A stretch of 64,000 nucleotides of DNA from Chrysemys picta bellii (Eukaryota; Chordata; Testudines; Emydidae). The DNA lies in contig NC_088800.1 in assembly GCF_011386835.1 (NCBI RefSeq), forward strand, positions 53,907,439-53,971,438, read 5' to 3'. Below the pieces are notes generated by a model. That model searched no databases. It was not told the DNA's origin and was given only the letters and a program-made list of their open reading frames with translations. This document shows positions 37,001-47,940 of the stretch, piece by piece. A program made the translations under genes and the position numbers. Every line of letters begins with the position of its first letter. Positions within the stretch are counted from its first letter, which is position 1.

Positions 37001-38788
37001 TGGGTGCCCTCAGAGCCTGGCTGAGAAGCTGAGGGAGCTGTGTGGACTCCGATGCGCTGTTACCTGGCCATGTGGGCCCATAAACTGCCAGCACCACTGG
37101 GACTGTGGGGAAGGTCCTCTGGGCAGTACCAAGGGGACAGACTGGGGGGTGGGTCACTGGGAGCCACACATGCAGCCTTGGGGGGAGCCTGAGGGAAGAG
37201 TGGGAGCAAAGCAGGCTGTACAGGCCCCCCCACCCCACACCCATGACTGCCCCACTGCAGCACCTGGGTTGGGTTTGGCTGATGCAGGCTGGGAGGGGAC
37301 AGAGCTCAGTTGTACTTTGAGGGCAGGGACAGGGAGGCAAATCCAGAGCCCCAGCATGCACCTTCCCTGCAGCTTGGCTCCAGGGGTGCTGCCCCCCTGA
37401 ATGGTATGGCTAGTTCTGTCCCTTCATTGTGCTGCCCACGATTGCTGCAGCATCCTGCCTGCCTAGCAGGTGCTGGGTTTACACCTCATGTTGTCAGGGA
37501 CCCTAAATGGTACAGCCAGCCTGGGCCTCCCTGTGCTGGGCACTGTACCAACACCAGGGCCCAAAGAACTGTGTGTAATAGCCACTCACACACAGCTACT
37601 CCCTCACCCCTCTGTGCCAGCCCTCTGCCCCAGCTTTAATTAGCTCCCCACCCTGCTGTTTGAATCTAGCTGTGAATGGAGTGTTCAGCAGGGGGCAGCA
37701 TCAGACAGCCTGGCAGGACAGACTGGTCAGCTCTGCCCTTCCCATGCCACCTCCCTTTGTGCTCAGAGGAGCAGCAGCTCACTGCCCCTCTGAACATACC
37801 TCAGCTTGGCTCCACCCTTCTCTTGCCCTCTGTTCCTGTGTGGCCTGCCCCCCACTCCCACCCCCCTGCACAGGGTTTCTAGCAGTGGGAACAGCCTCCT
37901 AAAGGGTGTGTGCCCTCCCCACCCAGCACCCCAGCCCAAAATATGCCAACTAAGGGCCAACACCCAGAGGCCAAGCCCCACGTTCTATGGGTTGATGCAG
38001 GGGACAGAGCTTGTGCCCCCCAGAGCTCCCACATGATGGGGGGCTTGCCTCTGAGCAGCACCAGCTTCCCTGCCAGTGTGCTGGAAGCCATCAGCCTGGG
38101 CAGCAGTAGGGCAGTGGCACCTGTGGTGTTTGTTCAGTGGCACCAAGGGCTTGCTGTCCTGGTGAGGAGGGAGCCTGATGAGGCAGAACCCCCCTGGAAT
38201 CCCCACCTCAAGCTAAATGGAGTCTCTCCCACTCCATGCTCAGCCCAGGGAGGCAGCAGCTGGCTCCAGCGTGCCAACCTGGATTTCCAACACACCTAGG
38301 GCAGGGATCTGCTGTGCCTAAACATCAAAGCACAGCTGGGCCCAGTTCCACCCCTCTCCCCCTGCCCCAGGACAAAGGCAGTCAGATGCCACATGTGGCC
38401 CTTGACCCCAGCCTGCACAGCCCCTTGGCCACAGAAGCCCTGGCAGGCAGGCTGAAATTAGTGCACATAGCTGCAACCCATAATTGGGAAGGGCACTTAG
38501 TGGGCAGCCAGCCTTCCTGTGGCTAGAGAAGGAAAGACACTCCCAGAGCTGCCGGGCCTGGGAGAGCCACGTCAGCCAGTGGAGTTTGACAGACTGGAGT
38601 ATGCAGGGTCCTAGATGGCACCAAGGACTTATCCCTCCTATGCCCCATCCCCTCCATCATCATCTATCCTGGGGAGCCCCCAAGGTCTGCATCCTGCCCA
38701 GGGCTCCAGCCCCTTGTGGTTTTAACCATCTTTTAGGCACTGGGGTGTCAGGGGGTTGATTCAGGCCCATCTCCAGTTTAAATCCTTG

Positions 38789-38875
38789 GGATCGGATTCT
38801 GCTGCCTCCTACACCACTATAACTCCATTGGCTTCACTGGGGTGACTCCTGATTTACACTGGGTGAGCAGAACAC
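38789..38875. repeat. Short palindromic repeat relic
   Basis: The two halves are roughly inverted around 38830 (TTCTGCT...AACTCCATTGG and its partner ending GAGCAGAA). This resembles a small palindromic element common in amniote genomes. Family unknown to me. Confidence 0.4.
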
Positions 38876-38910
38876 CCGCTGCCTCCCACTGGCCAGTGCA
38901 TGAACTGCAA

Positions 38911-39565
38911 GACAGTAACAAATGCAGGGCTGGAAGGGCCCTTGAGGGGTTGTCTACTCCATCCCCCACACACTTAGGCTTGGTCTATGCTAGCACTTTT
39001 GTCAGCAACATTGTGTCATTCAGGGGTGTGGAAAAAACCCACCCTACTGCCTGACTTAAGTTTCATTGAAAAAAGCACTAGTGTGTACAGCGCTGTGTCA
39101 CTGCTGCCACTCGTGGAGGAGCGGGGGGTAATTATGCCAGCGGGAGAGCTCTCTCCCGCCAGCATAGTGGTGCTACATAGGAGACCTTAAAGCAGTGCAG
39201 TTGCAAGGTCCATAGTGTAGACATAGCCTTAGACCAACCTCTTGGGGTTGGTGTCCAACCTGCTTTTAAATCCTCCAGTGATGAGGATTCCACAGCCTCC
39301 ATTGGAAGCCTGTTCCACAGCTCAACTATCCTTTGACTTGGACAATTTTTCCCAATATCTAACCTAACCTCCCTTGCTGCAGACCAAGTCAATTCTGACT
39401 TGTCCTCCCCTCAGTCAACATGGAGAACCACCTTTTACTGTTCAGGTCCGTCCCCTTGTCCCCCCTCAGCCTTCTCTTTAAGGCTAAGCATGCCCAGTTC
39501 TTTCAGCTTTGCCTCAGATCATTTTCCAAACCTCTGATCATAGTTGCTTTTCTCTGGATACAGAC
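38911..39565 (-). mobile_element. CR1 LINE 3' fragment A
   Basis: Antisense CR1: the 3' end is at the left (GGCTGGAAGGG...). The end of the ORF2 protein reads on the minus strand, with ELWNRLPMEAVESSSLEDLK, matching the C-terminal pattern of CR1 reverse-transcriptase proteins. A PIF/Harbinger MITE interrupts it at 38977-39228. It abuts a second CR1 copy in the same orientation. Confidence 0.75.
38977..39228. mobile_element. PIF/Harbinger-type MITE (252 bp)
   Basis: Terminal inverted repeats GGCTTGGTCTA and GGCTATGTCTA (reverse complement of the right end). The target-site duplication TTA lies at 38974-38976 and 39229-39231, typical of PIF/Harbinger. It is inserted within CR1 fragment A. No coding capacity. 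A related, older copy lies at 1846-1999. Confidence 0.8.
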
Positions 39566-39735
39566 TTTAAAGGCCAGAAGGGACGACCATATGATCCTGT
39601 CCTCCTGCACATCACAGGCCACAGACCCATACCCAGCCCCTCCTTTAACAGGCCCCTAACCTCTGGCTGAGTTACCGAAGTCCTCACATCATGATTTAAA
39701 GACTTCAAGTTACAGAGAATCCACCATTAACTCTA

Positions 39736-40090
39736 CAGTAGAGCCTCAGAGTTATGAGCTGACAGGTCAGCCACACCCCTCATTTGGATCCAGAAATAAA
39801 CAATCAGGCAGCAGAGACAAAACAAGCAAATACAGCACAGTCCTGTGTTAAATGTAAACTACTAAAAACAAAGGGAAAGTTTAAAAAGATTTGACAAGGT
39901 AAGGAAACTGTTCCTGTGCTAGTTTCATTTAAATTAAGGTGGTTGAAAGCAGCTTTTCTCTTCTGCATAATAAAGTTTCAAAGCTGTATTAAGTCAATGT
40001 TCAGTTGTAAACTTTTGAAAGGACAACCAGAACGTAACTCTGAACAAAACAACCTCCATTCCTGAGGAGTTTGTAACTGAGGTTCTACTG
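39736..40090. mobile_element. Tc1/mariner (Tigger-like) MITE (355 bp)
   Basis: Ends in imperfect inverted repeats (CAGTAGAGCCTCAGAGTTA and CAGTAGAACCTCAGTTACA) flanked by TA dinucleotides at 39734-39735 and 40091-40092. The AT-rich interior has no transposase. CR1 sequence continues across the insertion, which confirms the boundaries. Confidence 0.8.
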
Positions 40091-40131
40091 TAATTCAAAC
40101 CAGCAAGTGACCAATACCCTATGCTGTAGAG

Positions 40132-40783
40132 CAGGGGTGGGCAAACTTTTTGGCCTGAGGGCCACATCTGGGTATAGAAATTGTATGGCGGGCCATGAAT
40201 GTTCACAAGGTTGGGGTGTGGGCTCTGGGGTGGGGCCAGAAATGAGGAATTCAGGGTGCAGGAGGGTGCTGGGGCAGGCCTGGGGGAAGCAAGGGCTCCA
40301 TCAGGAGGTGTGGGCTCAGGGGTGGGGTTGGGGGATGAGGGATTTGGGGTATAGAAGTGCTCCAGGCTGGGACTGAGATTTGGAGGGCAGGAGGAGGATC
40401 AGGGCTCTAGCATGGGGTTGGGGCACAGGGGGTGGCTCAGGGGTGCAGGCTCCAGGCAGCACTTACCTCAAGTGGCTTCTGGAAGCAGTGTCATGTCCCC
40501 CCTCAGGCTCCTATGCAGAGGTGCAGCCAGGCAGCTCTGTCCCATCCGCAGGTGCTGCCCCCGCAGTTCTCATTAGCTATGGTTCCTGGCCAAAGAGCTA
40601 TGGGGGCATCACTTGGGGCAGGGGCAGCATGCAGAGCGCAGCCCCCTGGCTACCCCTATGCGTAGGAGCTGAAGAAGGGACATGCTGCTGCTTCTGGGAG
40701 CTGGGTGGAGCAGCCCCAAACCCTGCTCCCCAGCAGGAGGGCAGGATTAAAATGGCCTACGGGCCATAGTTTGCCCACCCCTG
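40132..40783. mobile_element. hAT (Charlie-like) MITE (652 bp)
   Basis: Termini CAGGGGTGGGCAAAC and the matching inverted end GTTTGCCCACCCCTG. The 8-bp target-site duplication CTGTAGAG lies at 40124-40131 and 40784-40791. The interior is GC-rich and non-coding. It sits in CR1 fragment B, only 41 bp from the Tigger-like element. Confidence 0.9.
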
Positions 40784-42080
40784 CTGTAGAGGAAGGTGAA
40801 ACCCTGCTCCCCAAAGGGACTCTGCCAATCTGACCTGAGGGGAAATTCCTCCCCAACCCCAAATATAGCAATCAGTTAGACCCTGAGCACATGGACAAGA
40901 CCCACAGCCAGACACTTGAGAGCAAGAATTCTCTATAGTAACTCAGAGCCCACCCCAGCTAGTGTTCCATCTGCAGCTGCTGGAGATACTGGCTAATAGT
41001 TACAGCTGGGCCATATGCCATCATAGGCAACCTCACCAGGTCTTCCCCTCCATAAATTTATCAAACTCAATCTCAAAACAAGCTAAGTTTTTTGTCCCCA
41101 CTGCTCCCCTCAGAAGGCTGTTCCAGAACTTCATTCCTCTGATGGTGAAACTTGGTCCAATTTAAAACCTAAACTTAATGATGGCCAGTTTATATTTGTT
41201 CTTGTGCCAACACTGTCTCTTAACACCTCTCCCTCCCTCCCTGGTATTTATCCCTCTGGTACGATTGTTCTATAAATGCATCTCCCCTCAGTCTGTTTGG
41301 TGAGGCTAAACAAGCCAAGCTCCTTAAGTCTCCTCTCATAAGGCAGGTTTCTCCATTCCTCTGATCATCCTAGTAGCTCTTCTCTGCCCCATTCCAGTTT
41401 TAATTCATCTTTCTTAAGAATAGGAGATCAAAATTGCATGCAGTATTCCAGATGAGTAATGGTACTAACTTCTCTGTCTACTGGAAATACCTTGCCTGAT
41501 GCACTCCAGGACGATGTTAGCCTTTTTCACAGCTGCATCACATTGGCAGCTCATAGTTATCTTGTGATCAACCAACACACCCAGATCTTTCTCTTCCTGT
41601 AACTGCCAGCTGATTCATCCCCAGCTTATAGCTAAAGTCCTTGTTGTTAGGACCTAAGTGCATGACTTCACACTAGTCAATTTCATCCCATTTCTATTAC
41701 TCCAGTTTTCAAGGTCACCCAAATCTTCTTAGGATATTCCAGCCCTCCTTTGTATTTCCTTTGACCAATTTTTTAGACATTTTCTCAAAGAAAGATCAGG
41801 TTGGTCTGGCACCATCTATCCTGTGTGACACCATGTTGTTTTCTATCCCAATTACTATTTACCTCATTGTCTTTAATTACTCTTTCAAAAGGTGTTCTTA
41901 GACCTTGTATACAATTGAGGTCAAACTAACAGGCCTGGAGTTTCCCTGATCACTTTTCTTAATTCAGATGCTCTAATTGCAATTCTCCAGTCTTCGGGTA
42001 CGACCCCCGAGTTTAAAATCCTTCCTATTGACTTGCACATTCACATGTCAGTTCCAGCCTCTCCCCAATTGTTCTCCTCT

Positions 42081-45000
42081 TCAAAAGAGATTATGAGGCC
42101 AGTGACCAGTTGCTCTCCATGCCCACCAGGGCAAGGTGCAGAGAGCTGGGCAGGGCTCGGATTATGAGCCCAGCTGTTGGAGCCAAGGAAAGAGGACAGG
42201 AGCCAAGGAAAGAGGCCTTGAAGCAGGGAGCTGGCTCTGGTGCCATGAACAAGAGCAAACCTAATGTCAGCACATCTCCAAGTCAGAGGTCTCCCTCAGT
42301 CCTTCCTGGGACACCATGCTCCTGGGTTAGACACCTAATGAAAGCTGCTGCCTGTCTCAGCTAGAACTCCATGCTCAGCCAACCAAGCCTTCCAGCCACA
42401 CTATGCCCCTCACCACAGGGTCTGGGCACCACATAAGCTGAACCTTATTTCAGAAGCAGGGTGTTGTTGCTGCAGGTTGGAGGAAGTCGATGGTGGATTG
42501 GCTGGGAGGTGGAGCATTCCAGCTGCTCACTGCCAATGCAATGGTAGCTCAGGGGCCTCTGGAGCGAGCGTGCTGGGTATGAGCCTGTCCCTCATGAGGG
42601 ATCTCTGCAGCATAGCCCTGCAACTCAATGGGACCTGGCTGAGAGCGTAGGCTGGACTGGAAAACAACCTGACCCTCCGGCTTGGGTTGGCTCTTCACCT
42701 CCTGGGGGTCACCTGCTCCTGCCAGCCACTGCTACCTCACTGTGCAGCACATGCCATGGAGGGAGCATGTTGGGAAGTGAGCAGCATACACAGCCAGCAG
42801 GGGGCAACAGCTGGCATAGCAGGGCAGCACTGGGTCAGGTCAGAAAATAACAACCCTCTTGGCAGGCTTGAGCCTGGTTCAAGTCTAGGTGGGGTTTAAA
42901 AATTAGGCCTGAGGAGCCTTCTACTCCACAGGGAGGCCAAGACCACCTTTGTGCTGGAGGAGAGGGGTGCAGGCAGCAGTGGGCTGTGCCAGAAGGGGTA
43001 CTTCTTTCCCTGGGTTCCAGGTCCCCTTTTAGGACCAACACAGCGGGTGCTCAGCAAGCCTGAACTGGTCTCACATCTCAACCATTTGCATGTGCCAGGC
43101 TGTGAGCTTGGTACAGTCTCTCCTAGTAGGAAAGCTGTGCTGGGCACCCTCCTGTTGCTGGGCATGCATTTGCCAACTGCCTGTTGCTGGCTACGTTTCT
43201 TGGCCCCTGGGGCTCCCCACCCCCAAGCCTCACTACCAGATCCCTCAGGCCCCTGGCCCAGCCTGGCAGTGTCAGGTTGCAGGCGCTGCTCTGCCTGTCA
43301 CTCCACATCTGAGGCCTTCTCTGTGGGCTGAGCAATTCCCCCTGACAAGCCCACTTCAATGTGTGCCCTGGGAGCAGGCAGGGGGTCAGGCTTAGCCACT
43401 TAATCCCCCTCCCCTTCATCCCACCTCCTCCCCCACATCCCCTTCCCACTTAATTAAGTCTCTGAGGCAGCCCCAAAGGAATGTGTGGGCTGTTTATTGC
43501 ATTCCCTCCAGCCAGCAGCAGCAGGCCAGGGGGCCTGGGCCTGCGTGGATCCCCCAATCCTCCCGCCTGGCTGTAGAGTAGAGAAGGGGATTTTCCATCC
43601 TGTCTCAGCAGCACACTGCCCATCCTTTTACTAGGCCCCCCCTCGCTGCCCTGCTGAAGGGCTAACCCAGGTGCTGGGAGTGACAGAAACCAGCAGGGCT
43701 GCTTTCTTGAAAGCAACATAAGCCCATGAATGCAAGGGAGGCCTGGCTCCGACACCCAAACCCACCCACACCCTCAGCACTGTCTGACACGCGCACGCCC
43801 GGCCAGAGAGCTCCTCGCCAAGCAGCCACTAATGAGAATTCCGATCCCATGACTCCAGCTGCTTAGCTGGGCCTGAGTCTGGCAGGTTTGCTCCAGGCTG
43901 CGCTGGAGGGGAGGGAAGGAAGGGTGCTCAGCAGGTGAGCCAGAAGGAAGAAACCCCAGCCCAGCCAGTGAGTGGCCTGAGCTGGGAGTTAAGTCAGGCC
44001 CCAGTGTGAGCCAACAGGGCGACAGAGTTGTGCAGACTATAAATATAGTAATTAACCAGCTGTCATCCTCAGCACAGGAAACGCCCCACCACTACCTTGG
44101 GCAATGACTGCCCCCTCAGGAGAGAGGCCATGGAGATCCACAACGGGTCTGCCTCCAGGTCAAGGCCCAGGCCCATTGGCCAGGCAATGGAGGGGCACTT
44201 CCTGTGCCACATGGCACCAGCTGTGGGTGAGGCAGATGGGTCTGTGCTACCCTAGCTGCCTGCAGAGGGCTCCTAGCATGCAGAGCTCCATGCAGGAGCA
44301 TGGCTGGGGGCCTGTGGTGCTGGGGAACTGTTCTTACGGTGACCTAATGCTTTCTTCTTGCTCCCACCCAGACCAGCCTGCCCAGGGGCTGCCCCAAGCA
44401 TCTTCTCCCCCCCCCCCCCCCACAGCATACATCCCAGCACCACCCAGACCAAACACACAGCTATGTAAAGTTCAGCCCAGCTGTAAACAGAAGGAGCCTC
44501 TTCCCTGCTGGGCACAGCCTTGTGCCACCTGAGGCTGGCATGACCCAGCCATCCCCCATTCTAGAAGCCTGCACTTAACTAAGCACCTGGGCTGAAGGCC
44601 AGTAAAATCCACAGGACCATGACTGAAATGCTGGCTGGCCCCAGCCCCCAGGCTCTGGGAGCCAGCCAATGGCCCTTCCCTGAGGGGTTAGGGCTACTCA
44701 AGCTCAGGGCTTTGGGGAGAGGGTTGTTTCAGGTGATCCTCTGCCAGTGGTTGTGCCCCAGATGGGATGAGAGAGGACCAGTTTGCAGTCAGCTCCTCTC
44801 TCCAGTGTATCCCAGGGACAGGCCTGCCCCTGTGCTGCTCACAGCCCTGCTGTGAGCCATGGACTCCCCATGGCTATGGAAAACAGGGCCCCTGGCATGG
44901 TGCCACTGGCAGGAAGGGCCTGTGTGGCTGGTAGGCTCCCTCTGCTAGAGCTAGGCAGCGCAGTCTGAGCTTTGGTTTCTTTACAGATGTGTCTAGCCCT

Positions 45001-46229
45001 TAAACTCAAGAGCACAGCTTCCCCCTGTGCCACCTGCAGTAGGCTGGGGCAGGGCCCTTTGAGGCAATATCCTGCTGTGGGGTCACACATGGCACTGCAT
45101 CATGATACACAATCCTAATGCCAAGGCTACTGAGAATACTGGCTCATTTGAGCATCCCTCCCCCCAGCTGTTCCCAGGACAGCCCCGCCACTCACTGCAA
45201 AGACCCCCTCCCAGGCATGTGTTCCTGACCCTGCACTCTCCCCCCATGCTTCCCAGCACCAGCTCTGTGCCCCCCTCCGGCAGAAGCAAGGGGCCTTGCT
45301 GATAGGCAGCTCCCTGGGCTAGAGGTAGGCCAGCAGCAAGGGAGGTGTATTCCGCCAGCTCTGTGCTGCTGGAGAGCATCCAACCAGGCTGCTTATTAAC
45401 AGAACCCCTTTCCTGTGTCTGACACTCTATTTACAGAACCTCCTGTGTCCCACTAACAAAAGAGAGAAGAAAATAAACACTGCCAGGCAGGGAGGGTTGC
45501 CCCACAACACCCAGCATCCCAGCACTGCACCCATCACTGCTACAGACTGCTCTGGAAACCACCCCCTAGCCCCCACCCCCATACAACCACCTCCTCTGGC
45601 TCAGAGAGGTGACAGGCCCTGCTGGCTTTTCTTTTGGCTGAGATACTGTGCAGTGTGCGTCTTGGTCACTGGCACTATGCCCTTGGCCACCCTTGCTGCC
45701 CACCTCTTCACTCAGACTCAAATCTGCCCACACCCTGGCCTGCTCCATCCCACAGGCACCCGGGTGGGTTAAAGTGCCCGTGTGCTGTTGGGAGGGGCCT
45801 GGCTCAGCTTGGCCTGGCTAAGCCAAAGTTGGCAATGGGGCTTGGGAAATATTGCATTAGATAGAGGCTGCGCCATTCCTCACACCAACAAGCCACAGGC
45901 CTCTGCCCAAAAAGACTTGTGGAATCTACTGGCTCCCTATCCCAGAGGCCACTAGGCCAGAGCTCCAAGCTTGCCTACCGATGCTTCAACCTCATGTCAC
46001 CTCCCACCCTGGCGTCTGCCAAGGGTCCTAGGTAGTGCACAGGGGGTCTCTGCCAAGGGCCAGCCCAAATTGTGGGGCTGGTTCCTCTGTCCCCCTAGCC
46101 AGGGCGCTAGGGGGAGTGCACAGACCCAGGGCAGGGCCAGGGCGCTCAGGGACTGCCCCTCACGCGGCGCTGCAGAGTTTCACTGGGCTGATTGACTCCC
46201 CACTTCTTCCTTGCGTCTAGTTAATAATT
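42081..46229. other. Gene-less CpG-poor stretch
   Basis: Part of the inferred VASN intron. No exon recognised. It holds a 20-bp duplication, a C run (44408-44421) and an AT-rich patch near 44038 (CTATAAATATAGTAATTAAC). Confidence 0.45.
42181..42215. repeat. 20-bp tandem duplication
   Basis: AGCCAAGGAAAGAGG occurs twice, 20 bp apart. Confidence 0.8.
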
Positions 46230-46968
46230 GGGCTGGCCGCGGCTCGCCCTCCAGGGAGGCTGGCTCCCGCCGTGCGAGGGGCCCGCCCCGGCTGTTCGCC
46301 GGCAGATCTTATCGGGGCTCGCAGTCTATTAAGACTTAGAAGTCCCTGTAAAGCCGATCGCGAGATGCGGTCGCTGCTGGCCCAACTCCCTCTTGCCATT
46401 AACGGGCGCTGTTCTGCTCCGGGTCCAGGTAGGGAACGCGGGGAGGGGCTGGCCCGTGTGACTGTCCCCTGGGTATGGCAGTGGCCCCCCCCGCCCCCTT
46501 CGTGCCTCTGTTCGTGGGTCCCCGCTTCCTCCCGGCCGCAGGCTGCGCCCTTCCCGCGGGTCCCCCGACAGCCCATGCTCGGGGAGCTGGTTGGGGTTCA
46601 TCCCCCTAGGAAGGGCCAGGCGGGGAAGGAATGGAGAGGGGCTGCGGGACCCCCACCCGGCCCCACCGCTCCGCATGATGTCCTCGGGACAGGCAGTCTA
46701 GTCTGTAAGCTGTGCCCACTACCTGCCTGGATCGGCAGCACCGTGGGGCAGCGGGGCCAGGTTCCCTTAGCCGGGGCAACTCAGCAGCTAGCCACGGCGA
46801 GCTCCGGGGCTGGCGGGGCCGGCCCCTAGCCTCAGCAATGCCGGTCCTCCCGGCAGCGCACGGCCCGTGGCAGGGGCCCTGGCCCCCCACGAGCGGACCA
46901 GCTGCTGCGGCCGGCGCCCCGGCTCCCCACCCCAGGTACCCATGGAGACAAAGGCCGGCTGGACTCAC

Positions 46969-47125
46969 CGGGCGCGGAGCCGAGCCGCTGGGGGCGAGCT
47001 CCGGGCGACGCAGCCTCCAGGTTGACCGGCCGCCGCCAGCGAGTGGGCCCGGCCCAGGGCTGCGGGCACCGGCTGCAGCGCCTCGCACCCCGGCCTTTGC
47101 ACCGCGGCTCCGAGTTGTAGCCCCA
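46969..47125 (-). other. VASN: Candidate non-coding exon 1 of VASN
   Basis: Inside the CpG island the minus strand has a consensus donor (CCG/GTGAGT) whose intron starts at 46968. Upstream in the same orientation are a TATA-like CTTAAAGG (about 47147-47154), GC boxes and a CCAAT box. The transcription start (about 47125) is a guess from the TATA-like box. Assignment to VASN is an inference: it is the only CpG-island donor on the correct strand upstream of the VASN acceptor in this window, and VASN has a non-coding first exon in mammals. It could instead start an unrelated antisense transcript. Confidence 0.4.
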
Positions 47126-47139
47126 GCCACGGCGCGCCG

Positions 47140-47245
47140 CCGGAGCCTTTAAGAGAAAGTGGGCGGGGCCGGAGGGCGGGGCCCCCGGGCAGCGCCTTTG
47201 GATTGGCGGCAGCGCCTCCGTGGAGAGCGGGGGGCGGGGCAAGGG
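47140..47245 (-). promoter_or_regulatory. Core promoter elements on the minus strand
   Basis: Within 100 bases there are three GC boxes (about 47160-47169, 47174-47181 and 47231-47240), an inverted CCAAT box (ATTGG on plus, 47202-47206) and a TATA-like CTTAAAGG (about 47147-47154). Spacing suits a start site near 47115-47130 on the minus strand. Together with the donor at 46968 this makes a coherent promoter, probably that of VASN. Confidence 0.5.
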
Positions 47246-47384
47246 ATGGGGGGGCTGGAGCAGTGTGTGAATGGGACACTGCGAGCTTTATTGGAAACAA
47301 CTGTGACCCTGTGTGTGATGGAAATCTCCAGCCGGGGGGCAGCACCCCTAGTTCCAGCACCTCTGCGTGACCCTCTCGTCCGCG

Positions 47385-47940
47385 TCAGCCCCATTCTCAT
47401 CCACACACACACACATCCCGGTGTCAGCCCCGATCTCACACACACACACATCCCGGTGTTAGCCCCCATCTCCCCCACACACACACATTCCGGTATCAGC
47501 ACCATCTCCGCCTTCCCCCCCCCGATCCCGGTGTCAGTCAACCCCAATCTCCCACTACCCCAGATCCCAGTGTCAGCCCCGATCTCCCTCCAAGATCCTG
47601 TCAGCCCCAACCCCCCCCCAACCCCAGATCCTGGTGTTAGCCCCGATCTCCCCCCAAGATTCTGTGTCAGCCCCGATCCCTGCCCTCCCCCAGATCCTGA
47701 TGTTAGCCCCGATCTCCGCACCCAGATCCTGGTGTGAGACCTGATTTTCCCCCCACACACCCCTGATCCCAGTGTCATTTTCGATCCCCCCCCCAGATCC
47801 GGTGTCAGCCCCAATCTCCCCCCCAGATTCGGTGTCAGCTCTGATCTCCCCCCCCCCGATTCGGTGTCAGCCCCAATCTCCCCCCCCCACTCCAGATCCC
47901 GGTGTCAGCTCTGATCCCCCCCACCCCCAAATCTGGTTCT
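47385..47940. repeat. C-rich minisatellite next to the CpG island
   Basis: About fifteen degenerate units of roughly 30-36 bp built on GATCTCCCCCC...GATCCCGGTGTCAGCCCC. The first units contain (CA)n runs. The minus strand is G-rich with many runs of four or more G, so G-quadruplex formation is possible. It lies 140-700 bp upstream of the inferred minus-strand promoter. The open frames across it are repetitive artefacts. Confidence 0.9.

Larger units (their letters stand above)
39566..42080 (-). mobile_element. CR1 LINE fragment B, interrupted by two DNA transposons
   Basis: Antisense CR1 with its 3' end at the left (AAAGGCCAGAAGGGACGACC). CR1-like sequence resumes at 40091-40131 and again from 40784 to about 42080, past insertions at 39736-40090 and 40132-40783. 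About 1.5 kb is CR1. No intact ORF remains. The right edge is approximate. Confidence 0.75.
25666..46967 (-). other. Inferred VASN intron 1: gene-less stretch
   Basis: No exon of a known protein is recognised on either strand. From about 28 to 46 kb the DNA is GC-rich but strikingly poor in CpG and rich in CAG/CTG, TG and CA. It contains homopolymer runs (T near 29430, C near 32530, G near 32803, C near 33058, C near 44408), a partial MIR (33.94-34.06 kb) and the CR1/MITE cluster at 38.8-42.1 kb. The longest open frames (29139-29834 plus, 36636-37361 minus) have no recognisable domain. If the exon 1 assignment is wrong, this is simply intergenic or CORO7 intronic sequence. Confidence 0.4.
46230..47260. 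promoter_or_regulatory. CpG island
   Basis: About 1 kb of very GC-rich sequence with frequent CpG, including many GCG and CCGG strings. It stands out sharply from the CpG-poor DNA on its left. A plus-strand donor-like string (CCAG/GTAGGG, GT at 46429-46430) raises the possibility of a divergent transcript, but no coding exon is recognised. The long open frames across the island look like a product of its composition. Confidence 0.75.

Noticed and set aside
36636..37361. 241-codon minus frame
   Set aside because: Low-complexity Pro/Ser/Leu translation of CpG-poor GC-rich DNA; no domain.
46606..47130. 174-codon minus frame in the CpG island
   Set aside because: Ala/Gly/Arg-rich translation of a CpG island; the strong donor at 46968 would cut it.
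47149..47814. 221-codon minus frame rich in Gly and Leu
   Set aside because: A direct translation of the minisatellite units.
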